Under the pieces are notes generated by a model that was given only the letters and a program-made list of their open reading frames with translations, searched no databases and was not told the DNA's origin. Positions 34,980 through 43,582 of a stretch of 64,000 bases of DNA are shown one piece after another. The translations under genes and the position numbers were made by a program. The stretch comes from CAYRFF01 sp964423575 (GTDB lineage Bacteria; Bacteroidota; Bacteroidia; Chitinophagales; Saprospiraceae): the NCBI GenBank assembly GCA_964423575.1, contig CAYRFF010000014.1, forward strand, positions 3,262 to 67,261, written 5' to 3'. How positions within the stretch are numbered: the first letter of the stretch is position 1; every line of letters starts with the position of its first letter.

Positions 34980-35696
34980 ATGACAAATTTAAAATATCTA
35001 TTCGCCCTGGGAACAATAGTATTTATGGCTTCTTGCTCTCCTGTTTACTACATACCCAATACGCATAACGTGCCGGCAATGTCGGAACAAGGCGAATTTG
35101 TAGGCGCTGTTGCAGGTACAACTGATAGAGCAGATATTATGGCTGCTTATGCAATAAGTGATAATATAGGAGTTCTGGCAAATGCTTCTTTATTTTTCCC
35201 AAAGGACAATGAAGACGGCAATGGAGGATCCGGGCAGATTTTCGAAGGAGGAATCGGCTATTTCACTCCTATTGGAGACAATGATTTCCTGTTTGAAACT
35301 TATGGGATTCTCGGTATGGGAAAAGTGGAAAATCATTATAGCACAACATCTTCCGGCGAAACCGGCGGAAAGTTGGAAGCAGGGCTTTTCAGAGCCGCAA
35401 TACAACCGGCTTTATCTTATAAAAGGAAGTATTTCTCGGCATCTGTATCTACCAGGTTTTCATATCTGAATTACACCTCAGTAAAAGGGGATTTACTTTA
35501 CCAGGGAGCTAACCAGATCGACTATCTCAATGATGTGAACTCCCAAGTATTGTTTGAGCCAGCATTTACTCTGCGCGCCGGAATAGAACAGGTAAAATTA
35601 CAAGCCCAGATAGGAACAAGCCTAAATCTCAGCCATAATGATTTCCGACAAGGGAAAGAATATATTACTCTCGGGATCCTGTTAAACTTGAAGTAG
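34980..35696 (+). CDS. Outer-membrane lipoprotein with beta-barrel-like fold
   Basis: A 238-residue protein. The N-terminal hydrophobic stretch ends in the lipobox MASC (Cys19), followed by SPVYYIPN, so it should be lipidated and exported. The mature part alternates hydrophobic and polar residues through many short strands with aromatic ends (FLFETYGILGMGKVENHY, FSASVSTRFSYLNY), ending in ITLGILLNLK, consistent with an outer-membrane barrel. The function is unknown. It stands alone and converges with the DUF1648 gene. Confidence 0.75.
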   Translation: MTNLKYLFALGTIVFMASCSPVYYIPNTHNVPAMSEQGEFVGAVAGTTDRADIMAAYAISDNIGVLANASLFFPKDNEDGNGGSGQIFEGGIGYFTPIGDNDFLFETYGILGMGKVENHYSTTSSGETGGKLEAGLFRAAIQPALSYKRKYFSASVSTRFSYLNYTSVKGDLLYQGANQIDYLNDVNSQVLFEPAFTLRAGIEQVKLQAQIGTSLNLSHNDFRQGKEYITLGILLNLK

Positions 35697-35707
35697 CGAT
35701 TGCGAGT

Positions 35708-36205
35708 TTATCGCTTCCTGACATACAAGAACGCATAGACCAACAACGGAATAAATACCGAAAACGCGGTAATAGGTATAAACCATATACCGAACAAACT
35801 TACTTCTCCTCCGGAGTCGTATATGGAGTCTATGCTCAACAGTAGAAATAGAATGATAATTGAAAGCTTCAGAAAGCGGATCAGCTTACTTGCGGCGCGG
35901 TATTGTCTCTCTGCATTCTTCTCAGTAATTTTAGTAGGATAATTAAACTTATGAGGGTATTTATTCAGAATTAACAGGCCAACGTAGAGAATCGTGCTTA
36001 TTATCGGCAGGATAAATATTGTGACTTTACTTCCATAGCCATCGATGTTTCCTCCGATGTCATAATGTATGGGAATTGTTTCCGACATTTCCGGATACTT
36101 TACAATTACTATTACCCATGTTGCCAAAAGCAATATACCGGTTATGGCTTCAAGTACCAGATCAACACTGTCGAAAGGGATTTTTATTCTGGGACGTTCA
36201 TTCAT
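35708..36205 (-). CDS. DUF1648-domain membrane protein
   Basis: A 165-residue protein with four hydrophobic helices. After helix 1 it carries PEMSETIPIHYDIGGNIDGYGSK, the motif of DUF1648 (IPxHxxxxGxxD), followed by a second helix. Members of this family occur with sensor and sporulation-type regulators in Firmicutes, but no function is established here. It stands next to a LamG lipoprotein gene on the same strand with a 109-base gap. Confidence 0.85.
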   Translation of the reverse strand: MNERPRIKIPFDSVDLVLEAITGILLLATWVIVIVKYPEMSETIPIHYDIGGNIDGYGSKVTIFILPIISTILYVGLLILNKYPHKFNYPTKITEKNAERQYRAASKLIRFLKLSIIILFLLLSIDSIYDSGGEVSLFGIWFIPITAFSVFIPLLVYAFLYVRKR

Positions 36206-36314
36206 AAGGATAAAGGTAATACCTTATGGAATTAACTGCAAAGTTTTTTTTATAGAACGAATAGGTGGTTCTCCATTAAAAGAATTGCCTGTAAACTATT
36301 ATCTCTCCCTCCTT

Positions 36315-37124
36315 TCAACGTGACGAACAGCAGCTGCCTGCATTATATAGCAGGGAAACCTCATTTTCATCCAAGGATTTATCAAAAACCATTATATCGT
36401 CAACTACTCCTGTAAAAGAAGATCCTATAAAAATCTGGTTAATATTATAAAATACCGGTGTACGACTGCAATTTCCAGTTCTGTTTACTTCTCTTTCTTG
36501 TAGTTCTCCGTTTTTATATATAGAAAGATACTGAGAATCATAGGTGGCTACCATATGATGCCATTTATCAAATTGCACCTTGTATCCGAAGTCGTGACAA
36601 CCCTTATAAAGTTCCAAATCTATATTGTCCCAAACAGAGGTTTCGTACCCAAAGACTCCTCGCCTGCAATCATATAAAGCCAAAGACCAAAGGCCATGCC
36701 TATCAGGACAATTACCACCGGCTCCATTACTGAAAATAGTTTGAAATATCGTCCTTGAAGTATCGGCATACAAGTCTTTATACCATAATGAAACAGAGAA
36801 ATCTCCGCTTAACTTGGATAATGCAGTCGTATCCACACTTTTCAGATACTGTTCCATCGTTTCTTTATCCTCTGTAGTCCTGTTTTTAAATTCAAAGGCA
36901 CAATTACTATTACCAAATCGGTCCAAAGTAGGCTGTGCAGAGGTATTATTAACAAGATCTCTACCATTACCTGATAAATCATCGATTGAACCCGAGGTAA
37001 ATGGGTAAAATGCATATAGATTTTCATGAAGTTCTTGAGGAATACAACTTATAGCAACATCCGATTTTTTACAGGCGGTGATACTTATAAGAGGAAGAAA
37101 AAGCAAATAGATAAAGTTTCTCAT
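36315..37124 (-). CDS. LamG-like jellyroll lipoprotein
   Basis: 269 residues from the ATG at 37124 (MRNFIYLLFLPLISITACKK); the open frame reaches a TTG two codons earlier. A lipobox ITAC precedes KK, so it is anchored through Cys. The rest is a concanavalin-like LamG domain: LYAFYPFTSGSIDDLSGN, CAFEFKN, FSVSLWYK, WHHMVATYD and IFIGSSFTGVVDDIMVFDKSL, ending in an ELY/YN type closing strand and CC. Such domains bind glycans or proteins. The binding partner is unknown. Confidence 0.88.
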   Translation of the reverse strand: MRNFIYLLFLPLISITACKKSDVAISCIPQELHENLYAFYPFTSGSIDDLSGNGRDLVNNTSAQPTLDRFGNSNCAFEFKNRTTEDKETMEQYLKSVDTTALSKLSGDFSVSLWYKDLYADTSRTIFQTIFSNGAGGNCPDRHGLWSLALYDCRRGVFGYETSVWDNIDLELYKGCHDFGYKVQFDKWHHMVATYDSQYLSIYKNGELQEREVNRTGNCSRTPVFYNINQIFIGSSFTGVVDDIMVFDKSLDENEVSLLYNAGSCCSSR

Positions 37125-37130
37125 ATTCAA

Positions 37131-37533
37131 GGTGCTTTATGGATAAAAATGTTTCATTTAGTGTGGCGATTAATCAATCGCTCGCTACAATATGCTTTAA
37201 TAACGGATTGCGGTTTTAAATTATTTTGTGCAATCAAGCCTATCGGTTTTCCTTTCTTGAGCTTACGCAAAAGAATACATCTTTTCTTTAGTGTGCTATA
37301 ATATGTGGCTACGACGAGATTTCTCATATAAATAGTTAGTAGGAGCTGCATGAGTAGCCCCTACTACTTATGATGTTTAATGATCTTATTTTCTTAAATT
37401 ATCATTTTTTTTAATATTTTAACATTAAGATTTCCATTTGATTTTTCTAATTAAGCCTTTCGAAACGAATATCTTTTAGTGGTAGTTTTCTGTTTATATT
37501 GTGAAACGTATTGAATAATTATGAATTTTTCAG
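37131..37533. other. Intergenic 403 bases, no feature recognised
   Basis: The DNA is AT-rich with no stable hairpin or known motif that I can name. A 65-codon minus-strand frame (37154-37351) has no start context or family and is not supported. It probably holds the promoters of the divergent LamG and aspartyl-protease genes. Confidence 0.5.
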
Positions 37534-38868
37534 ATGCTCTCTAAACTTCGATGGATTGTCCTTTTTTTTATACTGGCTATTACTTCACAAGTAGCGTATA
37601 GCCAGACAACGATGGACTTTCTTAAGGCTAAAAGAGCTAAAGTCCATTTTCGTTTGATAAACAACCTCATTGTAATTCCCGTAGAATTAAACAAAGTCTC
37701 CTTAAATTTTCTACTGGATACCGGCATGGACAACACTATATTATTTGATGGAAATCAGGAAATAGTCCGGCTAAATAATATCCAGAAATTCAAATTCAGG
37801 AGTGCGGATACCAATGCTGACATAGAAGGAATCAGGTCCACAGAAAATGAGTTAATTGTTGACAATCAGCTAGTTTTTCGAGATAAAACGACCTTTGTAA
37901 TCTTCAATGATAATCTTGAACTCAGCGCCTATATGGGAATTCCGGTTCACGGCATCCTCGGCTATGAATTTTTTAAAGATTTTCCTGTCGAAATAAACTA
38001 TGACAAGGAAATTATCTATGTCTATCAGAAGAGAAAGGAGTTTGAAAAACGCCACAAAAGAGCAAAAGAGATTCCCATAATCCTTGAAAAGAATAAGCCT
38101 TATATAAATACCGAAATCTCCTTGGACAACAAGCAGAAAAGTGCTGTACTTCTTCTGGACATCGGGAATAGTAATTCGTTTTACCTATATGAAGATTTCG
38201 TACTTTCCGACCACTTTTCAAACGGCATGGAAGCCTACCTCGGGCAAGGTGTAAGAGGCGATATCTATGGAATGCTCAGCAGACTGAAAGAAATTGAGCT
38301 TGTTGATTTTAAATTTCATGAGCCTATAATTTCAGTACCATTTAAAGAGCATTATGAAGGTTTATCCACAATTCCGAATCGATCGGGCTCTATAGGTGGT
38401 GGAATTTTTAGGAGATTTATCCTTTATATCGACTATCCGCAGAAAAACATTTATCTGAAAAAGGGTAAATCATTTTATGAGCCATTTCACATTAACATGA
38501 GTGGCATGGAGGTAATTTATGCAGGAATGGAGTGGGACATGATTAAAGAACCCCGCTTCAGGAATAATCTGGTTTATGAAGATAAATCTTTCAAATCCGA
38601 AGAAGAGTCCCAGGATTACAAATTGACTTTAAGTCCGGCTTTCTATGTTATCGAAGTGAGGAAAAACTCTCCTGCTGATCTGGCGGGAGTTAAAAAGCAT
38701 GATAAAATCCTTAGGATAAATCACAAGTCGATAAATCATCAGACCCTTGAATATATCACTCAATTGCTGCGCTCCAAGGAAGGAAAAACTATTCATCTAC
38801 ACATTAAAAGGGATGAAGTTGAAATGCAGATTTCATTTCAGCTTCAGGATCCTCTTCGTCCAAATTAA
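37534..38868 (+). CDS. Exported aspartyl-protease-like protein with PDZ domain
   Basis: A 444-residue protein with a signal peptide (to about residue 24, SQ). Two retropepsin-like halves follow. The first has LLDTGMDNTIL (Asp62-Thr-Gly) and the second LLDIGNSNSFYL (Asp209-Ile-Gly), so each lobe has an Asp in the right place, although only the first is a true DTG. Residues about 360-440 form a PDZ domain (FYVIEVRKNSPADLAGVKKHDKILRINHKSI). Proteins of this design are common in Bacteroidota and are probably periplasmic proteases. Substrate unknown. Confidence 0.85.
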   Translation: MLSKLRWIVLFFILAITSQVAYSQTTMDFLKAKRAKVHFRLINNLIVIPVELNKVSLNFLLDTGMDNTILFDGNQEIVRLNNIQKFKFRSADTNADIEGIRSTENELIVDNQLVFRDKTTFVIFNDNLELSAYMGIPVHGILGYEFFKDFPVEINYDKEIIYVYQKRKEFEKRHKRAKEIPIILEKNKPYINTEISLDNKQKSAVLLLDIGNSNSFYLYEDFVLSDHFSNGMEAYLGQGVRGDIYGMLSRLKEIELVDFKFHEPIISVPFKEHYEGLSTIPNRSGSIGGGIFRRFILYIDYPQKNIYLKKGKSFYEPFHINMSGMEVIYAGMEWDMIKEPRFRNNLVYEDKSFKSEEESQDYKLTLSPAFYVIEVRKNSPADLAGVKKHDKILRINHKSINHQTLEYITQLLRSKEGKTIHLHIKRDEVEMQISFQLQDPLRPN

Positions 38869-39276
38869 GGGAAAACTGACGTCTTCAATTTTATTTTAAG
38901 CTTTTCAGCAATCTGTAGAAATGTCCACAAGGCTTATTTATAAAGGATTCTAAGCCTCCTTAAGTCTTTGTATTCAAAAATATTTAAAAAATATTTGACA
39001 AAACAAGGAACACTTTTAATTCTTAAGACACTAAGCAATACGGGGGGGTCGAATTTAACACTATGAAATCTGAAAATGCGACGGAAACTCAAAGTTGAAC
39101 ACGCCTGCGCATTACTCCTGAACACGTTTTATTTAATGAGGTCTGAACACACCTACGTTAAGTTTTACCACATCTCATGATGTGCTTGAAGAACACTACA
39201 TACGCAATCGTGAATCTGCATGGAGTTTCCTGCAGGTTCACCTTTGTTTAAAAGTACAGTACTGAGAATGGTTATG
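38869..39276. other. Intergenic 408 bases with TGAACAC repeats
   Basis: TGAACAC occurs three times at 39096, 39119 and 39144. Two of these extend to TGAACACRCCTRCG (39096-39109, 39144-39157). A run of seven G lies near 39041. No gene is supported. Confidence 0.55.
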
Positions 39277-39906
39277 TCATTTTTCCTCCGGTTGCTGTGC
39301 AAACAAATTCCAATGAAAACGCAGTGCTAACATACGTATAGAAAATGCGACAATCAGAGCTATAATCGCAAGCCAGTCGCTACTCAACAGTTCATAATAA
39401 TTCCCTACTACTACAATCATAGCACCTACCAAGGCAGCTGAAGCATATATTTCCTTCTCCAGCACAATCGGGATGCGGTTAAGTAAAATGTCACGCAACA
39501 TCCCACCACCGACAGCTGTCAGAATACCGAGAAGTACAGCAAGTTCGCCGTTAGGGCTATATGAAAGTGATTTCTCAGCTCCGGTCACAGCAAACATGGC
39601 CAGGCCTATAGCATCAAAGAATATTACCGGCCTTCTCAGACGTTTTACAGTAGGATAAAACACCATGGTTATAATGGCTGCTACCATCGCAGTGAACAGA
39701 TAGTACCAGGTTGTCAATCCGGCCGGTGGGATAGCCCCTATAATAAGATCACGTATAATTCCACCACCAGTTGCCACCGTAAAAGCGACCGCCAAGATCC
39801 CAAACAAATCCAGGCCCTTCTGCTTGGCTGCTGCAGCACCACTTATTGCAAATGCAAATGTTCCGGCGATATCAAGGAAATAATATATTGTAGCTAGCTC
39901 TTTCAC
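39277..39906 (-). CDS. TRIC-type (UPF0126) membrane channel
   Basis: A 209-residue protein with seven hydrophobic helices in the two-fold repeat of trimeric intracellular cation channels (YadS/UPF0126). Both repeats show the GGG-RD signature: ATGGGIIRDLIIG and AVGGGMLRDILLNRIP. Bacterial TRIC proteins conduct K+ and related cations. Translation must start at GTG 39906, as no ATG lies in frame upstream of KELATIYYF. It is upstream of the alkyltransferase-like gene on the opposite side of a 65-base gap; both read leftwards. Confidence 0.92.
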   Translation of the reverse strand: MKELATIYYFLDIAGTFAFAISGAAAAKQKGLDLFGILAVAFTVATGGGIIRDLIIGAIPPAGLTTWYYLFTAMVAAIITMVFYPTVKRLRRPVIFFDAIGLAMFAVTGAEKSLSYSPNGELAVLLGILTAVGGGMLRDILLNRIPIVLEKEIYASAALVGAMIVVVGNYYELLSSDWLAIIALIVAFSIRMLALRFHWNLFAQQPEEK

Positions 39907-39971
39907 CTTAATTATTACTTATGAAGTAAATCTAAAAAATTTGCTCTCATATCATCCCGACTCATTCAATA

Positions 39972-40310
39972 TTATTCCTTCAGCAATTCGAGCGGTGACC
40001 AGAAATACTTATCAAAGTCCACAACCTTGTTATCTTTCACCGGCACACCTTCCTCAATCAGTCTCTCCTCCATCAGAGTTGGTGTTTCAAAGTTCAGGCG
40101 TCCGGAAAGTTCGCCTTTGCGATTTAAAACTCGGTGCGCAGGTACAAAGAATTCTGCATGAGAGCTTTGATTCAATGCCCAGCCGACCATTCGTGCTGAC
40201 CCAAGTGCGAGTGCATCCGCAATCGCCCCAAATGTCGTTACCCTTCCTTTAGGAACTTGTCTTACCAGTTCCCAGACTGCATCGTAATATGAACCTTCTT
40301 CTTTTTTCAC
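39972..40310 (-). CDS. Alkyltransferase-like protein (ATL)
   Basis: A 112-residue member of the MGMT (O6-alkylguanine-DNA alkyltransferase) fold. The core reads VPKGRVTTFGAIADALALGSARMVGWALN and the active-site motif is PAHRV, where true transferases have PCHRV. The acceptor Cys is Ala, so it cannot take up alkyl groups itself. Known ATL proteins bind alkylated bases and channel them to nucleotide excision repair; uvrC lies 8 kb away. The start is GTG at 40310. It is the first gene downstream of pdxA, separated by 17 bases. Confidence 0.9.
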   Translation of the reverse strand: MKKEEGSYYDAVWELVRQVPKGRVTTFGAIADALALGSARMVGWALNQSSHAEFFVPAHRVLNRKGELSGRLNFETPTLMEERLIEEGVPVKDNKVVDFDKYFWSPLELLKE

Positions 40311-40327
40311 CCTGAATAGATAATCAA

Positions 40328-41374
40328 TTAGTCTTCAACTTTCTGAGGTTGAAGCGGATTAGCATGATCTATTTTATACTGCTCACGTGCTCTGTAAATA
40401 TCGATAGCTTTGAAAATAGCATTGAGAAAACTCAGATGATTTGCTTTATTCGCTCCGGCGATATCATAAGCAGTTCCGTGGTCAGGTGATGTCCTTACAA
40501 AGGATAATCCCGCTGTAAAGTTGATGCTTTCACCAAATGAAAGTGCCTTTACCGGAATTAAACCTTGGTCGTGATACATGGCTAAAATCGCATCGAATTT
40601 GCTGTACATGCTTGACCCAAAGAAACCATCAGCGCTATACGGCCCTAGGACTAGCATTCCCTCTTCCTTCAACTGCATAATCGCGGGTCGGATAATTTCC
40701 TTCTCCTCATTTCCGATATATCCATCATCACCAGCGTGCGGATTTAAACCCAGTACGGCTATCAGGGGCTTTTCTCTCCCAAAATCTTCACGCATACTTA
40801 TATCGAGCTTGCGTATAGAATCGATAACCCTATCCTTAGTAATCGACGCAGCAACCTCACTCAAGGGAATATGAGCAGTAACCAGACCCACTTTTAACCT
40901 GTCTCCCGCCATAATCATCATACTGTTTTTCTTTTCTGACTGTTCAGCCAGGTACTCAGTATGACCGATATGCTTAAAGCCGGCCATCTTCATAGCACGC
41001 TTGTTAATCGGAGCTGTTACAAGGACATCAATCTTGCCGGAGTTTATATCCTTTACTGCCGCTTCCAGCGACTTGAAAGCATATTTCCCACTATCTTCTG
41101 TAGCTTTACCAAGAGTAATATTCACGTTTTCCTTCCACACATTCACCACATTGATTACGTCCTCCTTGGAATCCTCCACTTTATCAATGCTATTCAGCGA
41201 CATATTCGCATAATCCACAATATTCCGATGGTAGGAAACTATCTTGTTATTTCCATAAATTATCGGGATACACTGATTAAAAATACTTTTGTGATGCAGA
41301 GATTTCAGAACGACTTCAAGTCCGATACCGTTCATATCTCCCATTGATATTCCTACTCTTATTTTATCTTTCAT
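40328..41374 (-). CDS. pdxA: 4-hydroxythreonine-4-phosphate dehydrogenase
   Basis: A 348-residue enzyme of the DXP-dependent pyridoxal 5'-phosphate route. It oxidises 4-phosphohydroxy-L-threonine, whose product is condensed by PdxJ. Typical motifs are GDMNGIGLEV near the start, TAPINKRAMKMAGF, GHTEYLAE, the metal-site region FDAILAMYHDQGLIPVK and GTAYDIAGANKA. The cofactor is NAD(P). It is read leftwards with the ATL and TRIC genes downstream, and rsmA is divergent from it. pdxA and rsmA are also neighbours in many other bacteria. Confidence 0.97.
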   Translation of the reverse strand: MKDKIRVGISMGDMNGIGLEVVLKSLHHKSIFNQCIPIIYGNNKIVSYHRNIVDYANMSLNSIDKVEDSKEDVINVVNVWKENVNITLGKATEDSGKYAFKSLEAAVKDINSGKIDVLVTAPINKRAMKMAGFKHIGHTEYLAEQSEKKNSMMIMAGDRLKVGLVTAHIPLSEVAASITKDRVIDSIRKLDISMREDFGREKPLIAVLGLNPHAGDDGYIGNEEKEIIRPAIMQLKEEGMLVLGPYSADGFFGSSMYSKFDAILAMYHDQGLIPVKALSFGESINFTAGLSFVRTSPDHGTAYDIAGANKANHLSFLNAIFKAIDIYRAREQYKIDHANPLQPQKVED

Positions 41375-41496
41375 TTATATATTATCTGTCTTAAACCATT
41401 TAAAGATGTAAATTCTTCCGCTTTTCAATACATTTGTCCTTAAGAGGCAACTATCTGTTCTTCAATTGAACTCAGTGCCTATTATACTTAATCTCT

Positions 41497-42273
41497 ATGA
41501 AAGCTAAAAAAAGTTACGGCCAACATTTTCTGATTCACGATAAAGTCGCATCCAATATTGCTGACCTTATCAGTCCGCAATATAAGAATAATAAGATTCT
41601 TGAGATTGGTCCGGGCCAAGGAAAGCTTACACAATTTCTCATCGAGAAATATGACGATGTAACTGCAATAGAAGCTGACAGGGATATGGTTGACTATCTT
41701 AAGCAAGCTTATGCAAATGATAAACTCCATCTCATTCATGAAGATTTCCTCAAGGTGAAGTTAAGGGAACTGCTCAGCGAAGAAACGGTTCTCATAGGAA
41801 ATTTCCCTTATAACATCTCGTCTCAGATCGTAATTAAACTTTTAGAAAACAGAGAACTCTTTCCAGAAATGATAGGTATGTTTCAGAAAGAAGTCGCCGA
41901 TCGTATTCTCGCAGCTCCGGGCAGCAAAACTTATGGTATTCTTTCCGTACTCACCCAGGCATACTACGCCGGGACACGCGAAATGAAGCTGGGACCGGGA
42001 CATTTTAACCCTCCTCCCAAGGTCGATAGTGCAGTAATTAAAATCAACAGATTACCTGTACCAAGGATAGAAAACTCATACTCAGACTTCCGTCAAATTG
42101 TCAAGATCTCCTTTAATCAACGTCGCAAAATGCTCCGCAACTCGCTGAAAGAATTTATCAGGACAGAAGAACAGAAGAGCCATCCACTCATGAATAAACG
42201 ACCGGAAGACCTGACAATTGAGGACTTTGATTCATTAACAAGTTTATTGCTTAAGGAAAATAGTAGCTCTTAA
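41497..42273 (+). CDS. rsmA: 16S rRNA dimethyladenosine transferase RsmA/KsgA
   Basis: A 258-residue methyltransferase that dimethylates A1518 and A1519 of 16S rRNA in small-subunit maturation. Motifs: GQHFLIHDKVASNIADLI at the start, LEIGPGQGKLTQFL for AdoMet binding, and the catalytic GNFPYNISSQI. Length and order match the family. The promoter region is shared with divergent pdxA. A YbaK-type gene converges from the right 51 bases away. Confidence 0.97.
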   Translation: MKAKKSYGQHFLIHDKVASNIADLISPQYKNNKILEIGPGQGKLTQFLIEKYDDVTAIEADRDMVDYLKQAYANDKLHLIHEDFLKVKLRELLSEETVLIGNFPYNISSQIVIKLLENRELFPEMIGMFQKEVADRILAAPGSKTYGILSVLTQAYYAGTREMKLGPGHFNPPPKVDSAVIKINRLPVPRIENSYSDFRQIVKISFNQRRKMLRNSLKEFIRTEEQKSHPLMNKRPEDLTIEDFDSLTSLLLKENSSS

Positions 42274-42324
42274 CTCTGAATAATTCAATTCCATACGATA
42301 AATCAGCAGCAGAATTGTAATCTT

Positions 42325-42798
42325 TTATGCCACCAGGTCAGCGATTACTGCATTTGTAGCATTAATCAGATCTTCCGGCTTTACTACGAGAAACAAGCCG
42401 GGCTTGCCGCCACTGATACGTATTTCCTTCTCTTCCAGCACCGACTCATGAATAAAAGTCGGGAAATCCTGTTTCATTCCCACCGGAGAACAGCCTGCAA
42501 ATACATATCCGGTAATTTCTTCCAGGTCTTGCATGGGAATAAGCTTACAATTACTGTTTCCACTTAAAGCAGCAACTTTCTGAAGCTTTAATCTAGCAGG
42601 AACAGGAACAACCGCCACAAGATAGGAAGTGTGGTTTCCCTCCATTACCAGAGTTTTATAAATATTATCAACTTTAATCCCCAGCATTTCAGCAATGACA
42701 TCAGGTCCTATGTCTTTTCTGTCAATCGAGAAAGGCTCCAGTCGATAAGGAACTCCGAGCCTATCCAATGCTCTTGTTGCGCTTGTGTTATTATCCAT
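42325..42798 (-). CDS. YbaK/EbsC-type aminoacyl-tRNA deacylase, copy 1
   Basis: A 157-residue protein from the ATG at 42798 (MDNNTSATRALDRLG). The open frame has an earlier ATG at 42825, but the paralogue next to it starts at the equivalent point. The YbaK fold shows the catalytic-lysine region NIYKTLVMEGNH (Lys in YKTL), VVPVPARLKLQKVAALSG, and GCSPVGMKQDFPTF. YbaK removes Cys mischarged on tRNA-Pro. A second copy lies 250 bases upstream on the same strand. Confidence 0.9.
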   Translation of the reverse strand: MDNNTSATRALDRLGVPYRLEPFSIDRKDIGPDVIAEMLGIKVDNIYKTLVMEGNHTSYLVAVVPVPARLKLQKVAALSGNSNCKLIPMQDLEEITGYVFAGCSPVGMKQDFPTFIHESVLEEKEIRISGGKPGLFLVVKPEDLINATNAVIADLVA

Positions 42799-43044
42799 AA
42801 AAACATATTTACCCGAAATATTCATAAGTTTTATTAAAAAGAATCATAATAGGCTCCTTATCAGTTAATAAAACATGAAAACCAGGAATAACTCTTACTT
42901 AATTTTGTGTTTCGTTATCTTTACGCATCTACAAGTTGGTTGTTGAGCTTGTCGAAATATACGGATTCCTTGCAGTAGAGGGCTACAGCAGCAGACCCCG
43001 TGCCTAGTATCTACGTAAAGCTAACGCTCATGAATTATTCGGGT

Positions 43045-43518
43045 TCATTCAATTAAATCCGCCGGGACAGCTTCTGATGCAGAAATAAGGTCTGCAGGAC
43101 TTAAAGCCATGAGCATCCCTCGCTTTCCGGCACTGACCCTTACTTCTTCCTGTCCTACGATATCCTGCTGAATATAAGTAGCAAAGTGCTTTTTCATTCC
43201 TATAGGCGAACATCCTCCACGGATATAACCCGTGACTTTCAATAAATCTTTCATCGGAATTAAATCGCAGTTTTTATTGCCGCTTACCCTTGCTACTTTC
43301 TTCAAGTCCAGATGTGCATCAGCAGGAATCACTGAAACAAAGTAAGAACTTACATTTCCCTTTAAAACCAGGGTTTTGTAAATCTTATTGGCACGTATTT
43401 CCATCAGCTCCGCAATATGTGAAGCGCTGAGATCATCGAGATCTACCTCAAATTCCTCAAGCCTGTACTCTATCCCCAGAGAATCCAATATCCGTGCAGC
43501 ATTTGTCTTACTTGCCAT
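43045..43518 (-). CDS. YbaK/EbsC-type aminoacyl-tRNA deacylase, copy 2
   Basis: A 157-residue paralogue of the neighbouring gene, with the same layout: KIYKTLVLKGN (catalytic Lys region), VSVIPADAHLDLKKVARVSG and GCSPIGMKKHFATY. The two are roughly half identical by eye. Having two copies suggests specialised substrates, for example Cys-tRNA-Pro against Ala or other mischarged tRNAs. This gene begins at ATG 43518 (MASKTNAARILDSLG). Confidence 0.9.
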   Translation of the reverse strand: MASKTNAARILDSLGIEYRLEEFEVDLDDLSASHIAELMEIRANKIYKTLVLKGNVSSYFVSVIPADAHLDLKKVARVSGNKNCDLIPMKDLLKVTGYIRGGCSPIGMKKHFATYIQQDIVGQEEVRVSAGKRGMLMALSPADLISASEAVPADLIE

Positions 43519-43582
43519 GATATTATAGAAATGAAAGTCTGCAGCTATTTGTTTGTAGAATTATAGCTTACTCATCAGAAAA

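Noticed and set aside
37154..37351. Minus-strand frame of 65 codons
   Set aside because: No start context, signal, or family; the surrounding DNA looks non-coding.
42903..42922. TTTG and TATCTTTA as a promoter on the plus strand
   Set aside because: The two boxes are only eight bases apart, far less than the usual spacing of about 19-21, and no plus-strand gene follows.
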